A DNA stretch of 64,000 bases, from positions 4,176,066 through 4,240,065 of the forward strand of contig OX422195.1 in the NCBI GenBank assembly GCA_949130485.1. The letters are read 5' to 3'. The number at the start of each line of letters is the position of its first letter. The stretch's first letter is position 1. Of the stretch, positions 1 to 9,755 are shown piece by piece. The translations under genes were made by a program, and so were the position numbers. This stretch comes from Agelas oroides (taxonomy: Eukaryota > Porifera > Demospongiae > Agelasida > Agelasidae). Under the pieces are notes generated by a model that worked only from the letters and a program-made list of their open reading frames with translations, was not told the origin of the DNA and ran no database searches.

Positions 1-1764
1 ATGGCATAATGTGAGACCATACCCAGTACTTGCCCACAGGTGGGAACAAGGCTTGGGTTTGAAAGGAAAGAGGGATACTAGAGCTCTCCCACACCTGCAC
101 GATACCAACATTTGATCGATTTCTGGCTAGATATTGGTAAACTGTAAGAATAAAATAGGAGTCGATAAACAGTACTGATACATGTATCACTAAGTCAGGA
201 TGAAAATTGTATTGCCTCAAGACTCACATACCCCTGCCGCAAATCCAAGGCTTCCATCCAAAAGTTTCCGCTGCAAAATTATGAAGCACATGTACAAGTG
301 ACAAATTGCATGGAATGAGCTAGTGCTCATTCCTTAGGCCTTCCCATCCTCCAGTTTTCAATTTCTTACAGTGTGCTATGATGGAGGGGGAAGGACTAGT
401 CCACTTTATCACGTAAATGATGGCAATGTATACCTAGGTAGACAGTGTGAGAAAGCAAAGCTTACATGTGATGGAAAGTTGGGCAGGGCCTTGTCTCATT
501 TTTATTTCTTGTTTATTTTGCTCTTCTACTTCTCACTACAACTTGTACTTAGTTACTTTGATCTTAGTTTTGTGTATATCAGGACTTGCATGTAAACCTA
601 CACCTTGTGTAGATGTAGAATTCCTGTCTCAAACTAAAATCGCTGTGTCTAGAGTACTAGTACTGAACATTCAATTGAATGATTACAAGTTCCAATAAAG
701 ATACAACATATACCAATCGATAGAGCGTTAAAAGATCTACAAGATGATACCCATTTCATCAGCAAGATGTTTAGTACAGGCACTGTAGCTAGTAAAATTC
801 ACTTCTCAATGTCTTAAAGTACCGACACCTGTACTTTAAGTGTTTGTATTTGTTTCTACAACAATTATTGGCACAGCCTAACAAAAATGGCTATCATTTT
901 GTTGCTCTTTCAATGCTCTATCTACTGATACTAGTTGCATTAACATTGGAGTTTGCTGTCAGGACGTATTGTCCCTAGAATTTAATTTTCATTACCGGCA
1001 CTCCAGACACAGCGGATTAAAATTCCATTCTGTTCCATTCAGGGCCATTCCACAATTGAAATGTAGGTATAGACCAGTGTTCACGATATATGGTGTCACC
1101 CCAAATAGGACCCCCAGAGATATAGGAACCCAGGGCCTTTATACACTAGAGATATGGGCCCTTTGGAGGCCCCAGAACCCTGGTGACATGGGGATCCTTC
1201 AGTAATTTTGGACCTCTTTGATGTATCTGTAAGTGCGAGACAACAACGTGCAATGGTATATAGTCTTGTTCATCTTAGGCCAGTAGTAATTTCAGACAAT
1301 GTTTTGTTTCTTCATGCCCAGATCAGCCTGATTGTGGATGCTGCCTACTATTTTCCTCCTCTCTTTCCCCCTCTCCACCACCAAGCAGGGTTCCCTTCGC
1401 ATTTCTCTCCAGCGACGTAGTACAACTTCTTCCATCTGCTTTGAAAAACTTACTGCGCTTCCTCAGCCTGTACTTGTAGTCTTTATCTGCATGTGTAGGG
1501 TGTCTTATAGGCAACATAGTCATAAATGTCGCTTTGTGGCATATGCCTCTACGTTCATGTGCTTTTCGATCTCCTTCGCTATTCTGACAACTGGGTACTT
1601 TTTGCACTGCTTTTGCTTTCGTAACACCCATGGCTTACTCGCAGCCTGCTCAGATGAATGGAGTCAAGATTGGGTGTCCTTTGTTATAGAAATAGGTCTG
1701 TGTCTTCGGGGGGACCTATGTTTGCTAAGGGGGTCCCCATACCGTTAGTGACTTGGGGCCTGGG

Positions 1765-1870
1765 GTCCCCATATCACTAGCGATATAAGGCTGGGGACCC
1801 CATATCACTAGCGATATGAGGCTGGGGGGCCCCATATCACTAGCGATATGAGGCTGGGGGTCCCATATCG
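1765..1870. repeat. Imperfect ~34-bp tandem repeat
   Basis: Three to four copies of a unit with the core ATATCACTAGCGATATGAGG, followed by a run of G and C. The core is partly palindromic (ATATC ... GATAT). Related but weaker wording (AGAGATATGGGCCC) occurs around 1.1-1.2 kb, so the array may once have been longer. Confidence 0.7.
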
Positions 1871-2138
1871 CGCTTACACCTGTAGTAGACAATGATACAC
1901 GGTGTCGGTACACAAGGAACAACTTAACACCGACTTACTTGGCCTCCTTGAAATACAAAGACAAGCGCACTACCAGCAGCAGTCAGTCCCCATGTCAGCA
2001 ATGTGCCCATGAGGGACTGCAACACTGGGTGGCATCCACTCAACATGTTACGCCTTCAACGTACACGTGTAGCGGGCCGTTGTCTTTCGGTTCCCGTTGT
2101 CTTTCGCACACGCTAGTGGGCAGGACGGGGCTACTAGG

Positions 2139-2418
2139 GGGCCAGGCCTGACGGGGCCAGTTCTGACGGGGCCAGTTCTGACGGGGCCAGGCCTGACGGG
2201 GCCAGTTCTGACGGGGCCAGTTCTGACGGGGCCAGTTCTGACGGGGCCAGTTCTGACGGGGCCAGTTCTGACGGGGCCAGTTCTGACGGGGCCAGTTCTG
2301 ACGGGGCCAGTTCTGACGGGGCCAGTTCTGACGGGGCCAGTTCTGACGGGGCCAGTTCTGACGGGGCCAGTTCTGACGGGGCCAGTTCTGACGGGGCCAG
2401 TTCCGACGGGGCCAGGTC
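2139..2418. repeat. 15-bp minisatellite (GGGGCCAGTTCTGAC)n
   Basis: About 18 head-to-tail copies of a 15-bp unit. A few units at the edges carry GGCCTGAC or TTCCGAC instead of TTCTGAC; the central units look identical. Because 15 is a multiple of three and the unit has no stop codon in the frames involved, both strands carry long open frames (LTGPV repeats on plus, ELAPS repeats on minus). I treat these as by-products, not genes. Confidence 0.9.
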
Positions 2419-3742
2419 TGGGTGAGTTTCAGCTAGTTGGGTGTTCCACTGTTTAAGTGGACTATTTTCCACAGCAAACTAACAAATTCCGTGTTATAAA
2501 CATATCATTCAGTGTCAATACATTTATTCCCATACAAAACTGTGCAGTTATTTAGGTAAAGCTTCTGATTGGACAAAAAATACAAAAGCTACAACCCCCC
2601 CCCCCCCCCCCCCCCCCCAACTTATGAATGCCATAATTGCACTCGGGCTTTGCCTTGTGCAATTAACAGCCATTCACTCATGCTATTAATCCCAAATTGC
2701 ACTCGAAACCATGCTGTTACTTATACTAATAGTTTTCTCTTGCAGGGTGCTTGATTGGCCTTACATAGTACATGTTGTAGACACTTCCTTATTCCAATTG
2801 CAACATCAGTGCTAGTGATCACCATGAATGACATCACTCAATCAGGTAGGATGACAAATGAGTTCACATGCATTGCATTAGTAAAAGATGCAGGTCTTTC
2901 GGGCCGTGACACAGCACAGGATGAGGCAGCAGCAGCTCTACCGCTATGATTTATTCATACAGCAGAGCAGCTACCAGGGTTGATTCCACGCATCCATGCC
3001 ATCTGGACGCATGCTGTACTCGCTAGCTGTTGTGTGCATCAAAAGTTCTGTGGGTTAGAGTTCCATACAGACTTTGTTGTTGGCACTTACCCATCACTTT
3101 GTGTGTTTCCGTCCAGCTGGCTGACTTGGTGGAGCTTCCCAGAGATATTGTCTCGCAGGTTATTAGCCAAAGGATGGTGCTCTCAGTGGTGACTGGCAAG
3201 AGAAGACTGCTGGAGACAGCCAGAGACTGCCAGAGACTGCTGGAGACTGCCAGAGACTGGATGGAGATTACAGAGACCATTGGAGGCCACAGATGATGAC
3301 TGAAAACAAGTGGAGAGTGCAGAGACCAGTGTAGAAGAGGCCACTGGAGAGCACAGAGATCACTGGAGACCGATGGAGACTATTCGAGACTGTGAAAACA
3401 ATCAGAGACTGCAGAGAACACTGGAGACTGCGGTTACTGCATATAGCATTTATACCAATATTTATTCTAGTGTGGTGCTTGCAGTACTGAGTCCTCCCCA
3501 CTAACTGCATGGACAATCAATGAACCACCGCTCCCTGAAAAAAGGCAGGCTTCAGGGCCTGGGCTAGTAGTGTCCAAAAAGCTAGTTGTTTTCCATTTGG
3601 GCTACTAGTGCAAGTCACATGGGCTAGTAGCATTCAACCTACATTACATGTGGATGTATTTGTGGTTGAGTCACTACAGTTAATTCCATGCAAGTACCCT
3701 TCAGTATTCTGGTAGAAGAGTTTGTGACTACATAGTGCAATA

Positions 3743-3889
3743 TGGAATGTATAACAGTCTAACAAACAGACCTGACTGTAGGTATAATAAATGGAATGTA
3801 TAACAGTCTAACAAACAGACCTGACTGTAGGTATAATAAATGGAATGTATAACAGTCTAACAAACAGACCTGACTGTAGGTATAATAAA
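3743..3889. repeat. Three identical 49-bp tandem copies
   Basis: A 49-bp unit starting TGGAATGTATAACAGTCTAA occurs three times in direct succession, with starts at 3743, 3792 and 3841. The copies look identical, which indicates recent duplication. Confidence 0.9.
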
Positions 3890-4039
3890 TGTAATTTTCA
3901 TGCAAGACAAAGCAAAGTCTAACTAGCTATAAAATTGCAAAGTCCATATACAACACATTATGTAGTCTGTGTAATGCTTGATCATATATGTAATATTAAT
4001 GATGAGGTGCATTTTTGAATTTTTGCCACAGCTAGCTAG

Positions 4040-6259
4040 CTACTTTGGCTTTACACCATGATGCATGTTGAACCTCTCCTTCATCAAAGGATACAGGGGT
4101 GTCAAAAAGAGGAAGATTAAACAGAGGTAGAGTAGTGCATCCAGAACGCCACAGAGAAGGGAAAAGGATATGTTGACATTCAACTGAAGGATGTATGTTG
4201 TGAAGTAGAGTGAGATACCCAAACCGCACACGATACTAAGCAGATAAACAAGAATCACCACGTTCTTTGTTTCAAAGCCTTTCAAGTGCACTTTACGAGC
4301 AAGAACTGCAAAGGTGAGTGCTAACAGAAGTATCAATGCCTTATGTCCAGTAAGTAGCAGAAGCCAGTAGTAGATATGCTTTGAGTGACACACCTTCCCA
4401 TAGAAAATAACTGGATCATCTCCTCTATACTGAAATGTTTGGATTCCTTTGACAGTGAAAGGGTCGATTGTAAACCACAGCGTGCAGACGATGATGTCTA
4501 CTGGTAATTGTAGCAGGATAACGAGAATCAGGAAGTAGTCTTTATGAATGAATGTCTGTTTTGTTGTTTTCATTGCAACGTGAAAGATGTGGTATATTCG
4601 CCATGTTTTAAGACACAGTGAACCCAATACTAAGGAGAGGCCAATATTCAGTGACCAGGGGACCATGTTACAAAGTGTGCTTTGTATGGAATTACTCAAC
4701 ATGAATGTGGCTGTTGTCATGTGGAGAATGATTGAAAGCACCACAAGATAGTACCCCACAAATGCAAGATGATTGATCCTGGGACTTGAAGCTTTGATGG
4801 TTTTGTAATCTGACTTTATTACATTCAGGATCTGCACTATAATTGTCGGAGGTAGTGTTAAAACCGTGATGATAAGGAACACAATGCCAACAGGTACCGC
4901 CACATAATCATAGTGTACCTCAAACTCACCATTGACAAAGTCTTGAGAATTTGAATAAATCACAAAGTTTCCTGAACTGTAGAAACCAGCTTGTCTTGTT
5001 CTTCTGTTAATAAACTGAGTCACAAGCAATGTCCGATGGCTAAATCCAGTGTCTCTGTCAAAGTTTATTCTCCCTGAGATCCCCTCAAAGTCTAGCTCGT
5101 ACACATGTTGTGCTATTATGTTTGTAATATTCGGGTTACCACTTCCATATTTGATAAGGCTGAAGTCCATCATCTGCAAATCTTCAAGAGATGCATTTAA
5201 AGCAAGAGCTAAGGCCCATATACTATCATAATACGGACTTGCCCAGGCAGTTGTGTTGGTATTTCGCATGTTTGCCATCGTTTGGTAGTTACGGCGGTAA
5301 TCTTCATATGACTCTCCAGATAAAGTAGCGTCTGCATTTTTTGAGGTATCTAGGCCAAAGATGAGGCTGATGCTGGCATTGGCTGCAACATTGACCATTT
5401 CTGATTCACTACATTTGTAATACTTGCTGTCATAAGAAAATTCTGTGTTAACAAACTCTGAAATGACTCTGTTTATGAACACCCACTGGTAAGTTGGATA
5501 AAAGACTTTTGTGTGGTATGCCATGCACAGTAGCATGTTGGCTATATCAGCTGGAGCAAAGACTATAATGATAGGGGCAAATGAGTCCTGGATTTCTACC
5601 AGAGGCAGATAGATCGTTGAAGTTGTAGAAGAAAAAACAATTTCATAGTCTGGGAGTTCATTTATCTGTTTTTCTGTACTGCGAAACACTTCATAAAGTC
5701 CCATATCACTATCAGTATAGAGAATAGCTACCCTTTTCCATGCCCTATTTTGCATGAGTTCTGTTACTCCTCCAGCATAAGTAACAAGTGAACCTAATGT
5801 ACCGAATGCATAAGGATACTTTGTCCGATTTCCTAGTTGTGGAAAAGTACCATAATGAATGGTGATGAGGGCTACTTCATCTCGGCTTGTCAAGGAAGCA
5901 ACAGCTATGGCTGAGTCTGTGCATGTGGGTCCAACTATCCCAACTATTGGCTTTGAACCATTGAGAATACCAGACCTAGCAAAGCCAACAACAGTCCTGG
6001 TTACTATGTTACAGCCTCCATCACTTTCTATCAATTCAATAGTGTAATCCTTCAAAATGTCAGTGCGATTATTAATCTGTTCTAGTGCCAGGTACGCAGA
6101 AGGAATCATTTCTTCTGCATCTTCCCATGTTGATTTAAATGTAGGGCGTGGATCAGAGTATGGTAAAAACGATACCAAGTATAAGGTACTTTTTTCCGCC
6201 ATAGCAAGTGTGACAGCCCATAGTATAACAACAGCTGCAATTTTTAGTCGGAGCTTCAT
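4040..6259 (-). CDS. GABA-B-receptor-like class C GPCR, single exon
   Basis: This is a 739-residue class C G-protein-coupled receptor with no intron. I start it at Met 6259, directly before a hydrophobic signal peptide (KIAAVVILWAVTLAMA); the same frame stays open to an upstream ATG at 6367, which would bury the signal peptide. Residues about 22-450 form a periplasmic-binding-like ligand domain (VGIVGPTCTDSAIAVASL, PYYDSIWALALALN). Seven membrane segments follow from about residue 453. The cytoplasmic motif KTWRIYHIF after TM3 matches the GABA-B subfamily. There is no cysteine-rich linker as in mGluRs. The C-tail is very short and lacks the coiled coil used for GABBR1/GABBR2 pairing, so heterodimer trafficking as in vertebrates is unlikely. 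The ligand is unknown. Confidence 0.9.
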   Translation of the reverse strand: MKLRLKIAAVVILWAVTLAMAEKSTLYLVSFLPYSDPRPTFKSTWEDAEEMIPSAYLALEQINNRTDILKDYTIELIESDGGCNIVTRTVVGFARSGILNGSKPIVGIVGPTCTDSAIAVASLTSRDEVALITIHYGTFPQLGNRTKYPYAFGTLGSLVTYAGGVTELMQNRAWKRVAILYTDSDMGLYEVFRSTEKQINELPDYEIVFSSTTSTIYLPLVEIQDSFAPIIIVFAPADIANMLLCMAYHTKVFYPTYQWVFINRVISEFVNTEFSYDSKYYKCSESEMVNVAANASISLIFGLDTSKNADATLSGESYEDYRRNYQTMANMRNTNTTAWASPYYDSIWALALALNASLEDLQMMDFSLIKYGSGNPNITNIIAQHVYELDFEGISGRINFDRDTGFSHRTLLVTQFINRRTRQAGFYSSGNFVIYSNSQDFVNGEFEVHYDYVAVPVGIVFLIITVLTLPPTIIVQILNVIKSDYKTIKASSPRINHLAFVGYYLVVLSIILHMTTATFMLSNSIQSTLCNMVPWSLNIGLSLVLGSLCLKTWRIYHIFHVAMKTTKQTFIHKDYFLILVILLQLPVDIIVCTLWFTIDPFTVKGIQTFQYRGDDPVIFYGKVCHSKHIYYWLLLLTGHKALILLLALTFAVLARKVHLKGFETKNVVILVYLLSIVCGLGISLYFTTYILQLNVNISFSLLCGVLDALLYLCLIFLFLTPLYPLMKERFNMHHGVKPK

Positions 6260-6394
6260 ACTTGATTTGGTAACAGTAAGCTGTAGAACAAATGAAATAT
6301 GAGAAATAACATAAACCAATTGTTTGAGATGAGATATAGGTGTAAGAACTGAAAAACAACATGCCATTTAACCTTTGATGATGACAAGACTTTG

Positions 6395-6545
6395 ATGCTA
6401 AGTCGTGTCAAATCACTCACAGGACTGGATTGCTGGACTGGATTGCTAGAATGGATGACTGGATTGCTAGAATGGATGACTGGATTTGTTTGTTTTGCAT
6501 GGATTGCTGCAGCTGGATTGCTGGACTGGAGCGCCAGAATGAATG
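6395..6545. repeat. Imperfect repeat GGATTGCTGGACTGGA / ATGGATGACTGGATT
   Basis: Short imperfect units built on GGATTGCTAGAATGGATGAC and TTTGTTTGTTTTGCATGG. It is followed at about 6553 by AACCCTCGGCGCA. The same wording, in the same orientation, recurs beyond the right end of the 7.3-14.2 kb transposon (14270-14635). Confidence 0.7.
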
Positions 6546-6806
6546 AAGTGCTTAACCCTCGGCGCATAATATTAATGCAGAGTCACAGGACATAGCTAAG
6601 TAGGCGAAGGAAATTCATGCGGTATGATGGTACACTAGATAGCTAGCTGAGACTACACAAAGTCGTACAGGATAACAGTGTCCCAAGTTGTCCTACTAGC
6701 CCTTTACCTTCCCCCAACAAACCCCTCCCTAATGTAGTGAGCATGTGTAGTGAGTAGGGAATCTGTGGGATACTCCCTGGTAATCCTGGATATGTACCAT
6801 GCCTTA

Positions 6807-6908
6807 CATACATATTGTAGCAGTATTGAGCATGCATGTACATACATATTGTAGCAGTATTGAGCATGCATGTACATACATATTGTAGCAGTATTGAGCA
6901 TGCATGAA
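6807..6908. repeat. Three 34-bp tandem copies
   Basis: Unit CATACATATTGTAGCAGTAT plus 14 further bases, repeated three times with one change near the end of the last copy. Confidence 0.9.
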
Positions 6909-7330
6909 CGACCTTAATTGCGCGTGGGCGTACCCGAGACTCAGAACAGGAAAAAGAGCGAAGGTAGCGGCCAACTTATTACATGTATCTAGTTATCGGG
7001 GGTTGAATATCATACACACCGAGCGTTGAACGTATAGTTGGTTGAACAACGCGCAAAACGTTGCCTTTCTGTTTTAGTCCTATTTTGATTACGTCATGCT
7101 TACGTAGAAAATACGATACATATTCGCGTTCCGGGGGAGCCTGGGAACGAGGCTACAACTAGCGCTCGCCGTGGCAAACGAATCGCAGCATAACTCTTGA
7201 ACGAAACGTTCTTGGCGAAATCGCGAAATTTAAACACATCCTCGTTCGGTTTGAAGCCTATCTGCGTCCAAACTTCAGAGATTTAGCCGCCAGGTGAGCC
7301 AAGCTAGTTGTAACAGACAGACAGACAGAC

Positions 7331-7365
7331 CATAGATAATATACCCTACCCGGGATTGGAAACAG
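7331..7365 (+). repeat. Left terminal inverted repeat of the transposon
   Basis: 35 bp beginning CATAGATAATATACCCTACC, the exact reverse complement of 14158-14192. It is preceded by about four GACA units. Confidence 0.95.
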
Positions 7366-8006
7366 CTCACGTGATGCTATACGTGCAGTAGTTAAGCTCG
7401 CGGGCAGGGCGCGTTGGAGTTATTGTCACTTTCGAGGTGTTGATAGCGCTGATCTTGACCTGCAGTAGAAGCGCCCTTTCACTGAGAAAGAAGCAGAAAG
7501 CTACAGATAACTTGCACAGGTAAGCGATTTAAGCTCTTTTGGCAAGCTGTCATGAGTGTGCATTAATAGGAGCATTAAGCAACGGGAGTTCATAAGCCAA
7601 CTCTGCTCTGTTGGGTGTTACTTATGGTATTATTGTGCCTTCTGTTTCTAAGTGGCTAGATAAAGAAACTTTGTGGGGGTCTTAGTCCAAATAAACTACC
7701 ATTACTACTGATATTTGTGAAGTAGTAGATAGTATACTCACTTAACTTTTGCATGGACACACATTTTGGCCCAGCATGCCCTTTCTTTGGAGATAGTTTG
7801 AGCTTTTGTCAAAATAGGTGAGGTTAGTGTCTTCGTGCTTTGTGGGGGAGCCACATTCACATTATCTTCTGTATTCCTCTGCTGATACTACCACAGTATG
7901 CCTAGAACCATCTATGTTTGCATGGTTTTTAAAGTATGTCTATGCTTCAATCACAGTACAAGTTACACCATAATTTATCTGACCCATTTAGCACTGACCA
8001 CGGAGT

Positions 8007-8556
8007 ATGCCTGGGAGACAATTTCGACTCAGTGTCCACCGGAAAAATGAGGAACGCAAGAAATATGCTTGCAAAGCACTGCCTGTTAGCATTGAGCTAA
8101 CCAAAGAAGTGATGGTTTTCCGAGTGTCGATTCCACTTGCCCTGCTAAAGTTTGTTGTTTCCATACCACTCAGCATCTTCCTTTCCACGCCAGTTGTATC
8201 ACCACTCGCTTTGCAAACCAGACTCCAGACAAGAGCTCTGCCACCTTCCTGGATCATTGCCCCAACAGTTACAGATTCTCTGGTGCTATGCAAGCTTAGA
8301 TATCAGCCTTTCCACTCAACTGCTGATGTGCTTTTTACTGTCACCATCAACCCTCATCTTGGGTGGCGTATGATGTTGTGTGGCAACCACCTTGATCTGA
8401 CCAAGCACGAGTTTCTTTCTTCTCTACCCCCACGGATATGCTCATTCATTGACCTCATACACGTCCTAGAATCTCTTGATTCTTGTCGGATTTGTATTGG
8501 GAACAATGAAGAGAAATTTCTTAGTGTGGTGAGACATCAAAACTCTACACCTAATG
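8007..8556 (+). CDS. Transposase N-terminal part (P/THAP9-like element)
   Basis: This coding exon opens with ATG at 8007, just after a plausible acceptor (CATTTAG at 7991), and runs 183 codons to a good donor (CCTAATG|GTGAGT). It is the first coding exon of the plus-strand transposon gene; its non-coding leader exon probably ends at 7519. No THAP-type zinc site (C-x2-4-C ... C-x2-H) is visible. The C-terminal half (INPHLGWRMMLCGNHLDLTK ... SFIDLIHVLESLDSCRICIG) resembles, from memory, proteins encoded by similar elements in other sponges and cnidarians, but I cannot name a domain. The expected next exons, carrying the catalytic core, are not found before the C-terminal exons at 9116, so the gene looks internally deleted. 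Confidence 0.55.
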
Positions 8557-8622
8557 GTGAGTAGTTTGATGCCACAATCATTTGCCAGTGTGATTATGTA
8601 AATTTGTATTTCCTGCTTTCGT

Positions 8623-9025
8623 GGTGTGAAAACTGGAGTCATGCTAGCTGTTGTGGTGTTTCTATTGATGAGTATGAGAAGATTAGTGTGAATGAGAATG
8701 AGCTGTGGTATTGTCCTGGATGTCTAGCTTGTGAATTACCGTTTGTTGATGCCAGTCTTACGAGTATCAGTAGTGGAGATGGGCTGGTCAATGCTGAGGG
8801 TGGTGATGACTTACAACAGTTGCCAAAGTTGTTTGAGAGCAGTGGGAATGTGCTATTTTGTCACTTGAACATTAGGAGTCTTGTTTCTAAGTTTGATGAG
8901 TTGCAGGTCCTCATAGAGGGTTGTAAGGGCCTTGTGTTGGGTATTAGTGAAACTTGGCTATATGAGGGAGTGTCTGATGCGGAGGTGAAGATACAGGGTT
9001 TTCGGATGTATAGAAGAGACAGAGT
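8623..9025 (+). mobile_element. 403-bp LINE fragment, apparently identical to 10488-10890
   Basis: The bases from GGTGTGAAAACTGGAGTC to GAAGAGACAGAGT match the 5' coding part of the neighbouring LINE with no difference I could find. They encode half of the PHD-like finger and the start of the endonuclease (HLNIRSLVSKFDEL, ISETWL). Sequence diverges abruptly at both edges. The fragment lies between the N- and C-terminal parts of the transposase gene and adds no function of its own. A frame that runs from here into transposon sequence is chimeric and not a gene. Confidence 0.9.
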
Positions 9026-9115
9026 TGGAAAGGGAGAACACAGCATTACTATTTTGTGTCACTCACTATGGGCACTGGGAATGTAATTGGCTTTCGATTT
9101 TTTTTTTTTTGGCAG

Positions 9116-9659
9116 TGGATCCATGAGGAGTTTCTGGCTTATCTGGATAAGTGGGAAAAGTCAGTTCAGGAAAGGCCTGGCTACACAAAGACCCAGAAGA
9201 AGAGAATGATGCTAAGCTCAGAAACACTGTTGGGTTTGAAGATCACAGGTACATTACAATCGTGCATTACACAGTTGTTTTTGCCGGTTGATCTCCATAC
9301 ATTCATATTGAAGTACACAACACCACATATTTCTTTATACAGCTAAGTCATTTACTGACTTGGTGGAATACATTTTCACCTTGCCCGATGTGAAAGTGTT
9401 CCTGAGCCAGCGGATCTGTCAAGATCCTATTGAGAACTTTTTTGGGTGTCAACGGCAACGTGGTGGAACACACGACAACCCTAGCGTGCAGGAGTTCCAG
9501 AAGAACATGCAAGCTCTGAGGGTGATTAACTCATTCGCCAGGGGGCCAGCAAAGGGAAATTGCAGAGGCTTTGATGGCGATTATGCAGACATCAACATGC
9601 AGAAAGAGAACAAACCTCTAGCTAAGCGTAAGACCATTCGGTCTAATCCTAAATTGTAA
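9116..9659 (+). CDS. Transposase C-terminal exons (P/THAP9-like element)
   Basis: Two exons: 9116-9248 (acceptor TTTTTTTTGGCAG, donor CACAG|GTACAT) and 9343-9659 (acceptor TTTATACAG), together about 150 codons. The phases join cleanly (133 nt, then the codon completed G|CT). The motif DPIENFFGCQRQRGGTHDNP matches the conserved C-terminal DP-E-FF-x-R-x-RGG-x-NP block of P-element/THAP9 transposases. The acidic catalytic RNase-H-like centre lies upstream of this block in the family and is absent here. The stop overlaps an AATAAA poly(A) signal. The gene converges on the minus-strand accessory gene. It is probably not a functional transposase. Confidence 0.75.
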
Positions 9660-9755
9660 TAAATCCTTATCTTGTAACCATACCATAATTATAATACACA
9701 ATGCAACAATGTCACTTTCATTACATGATCACATTATATGCGAAGAAACACTAGA

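Larger units (their letters stand above)
1..4039. other. Gene-poor intergenic region with tandem repeats
   Basis: No convincing gene is visible on either strand. The open frames are short, many begin with GTG or TTG rather than ATG, and none shows a recognisable domain. The stretch holds a degenerate 34-bp tandem repeat near 1.8 kb, a 15-bp minisatellite near 2.2 kb, a poly-C run of about two dozen bases near 2.59-2.62 kb, a GAGACTGCCA-type imperfect repeat near 3.2-3.4 kb and a triplicated 49-bp unit near 3.8 kb. Exons of a gene lying outside the window cannot be excluded. Confidence 0.5.

Noticed and set aside
2097-2472. LTGPV and ELAPS repeat proteins
   Set aside because: They arise from a 15-bp minisatellite, with no domain or exon context.
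8604-9086. A separate 160-codon PHD-finger gene
   Set aside because: It is the duplicated LINE fragment running into transposon intron sequence.
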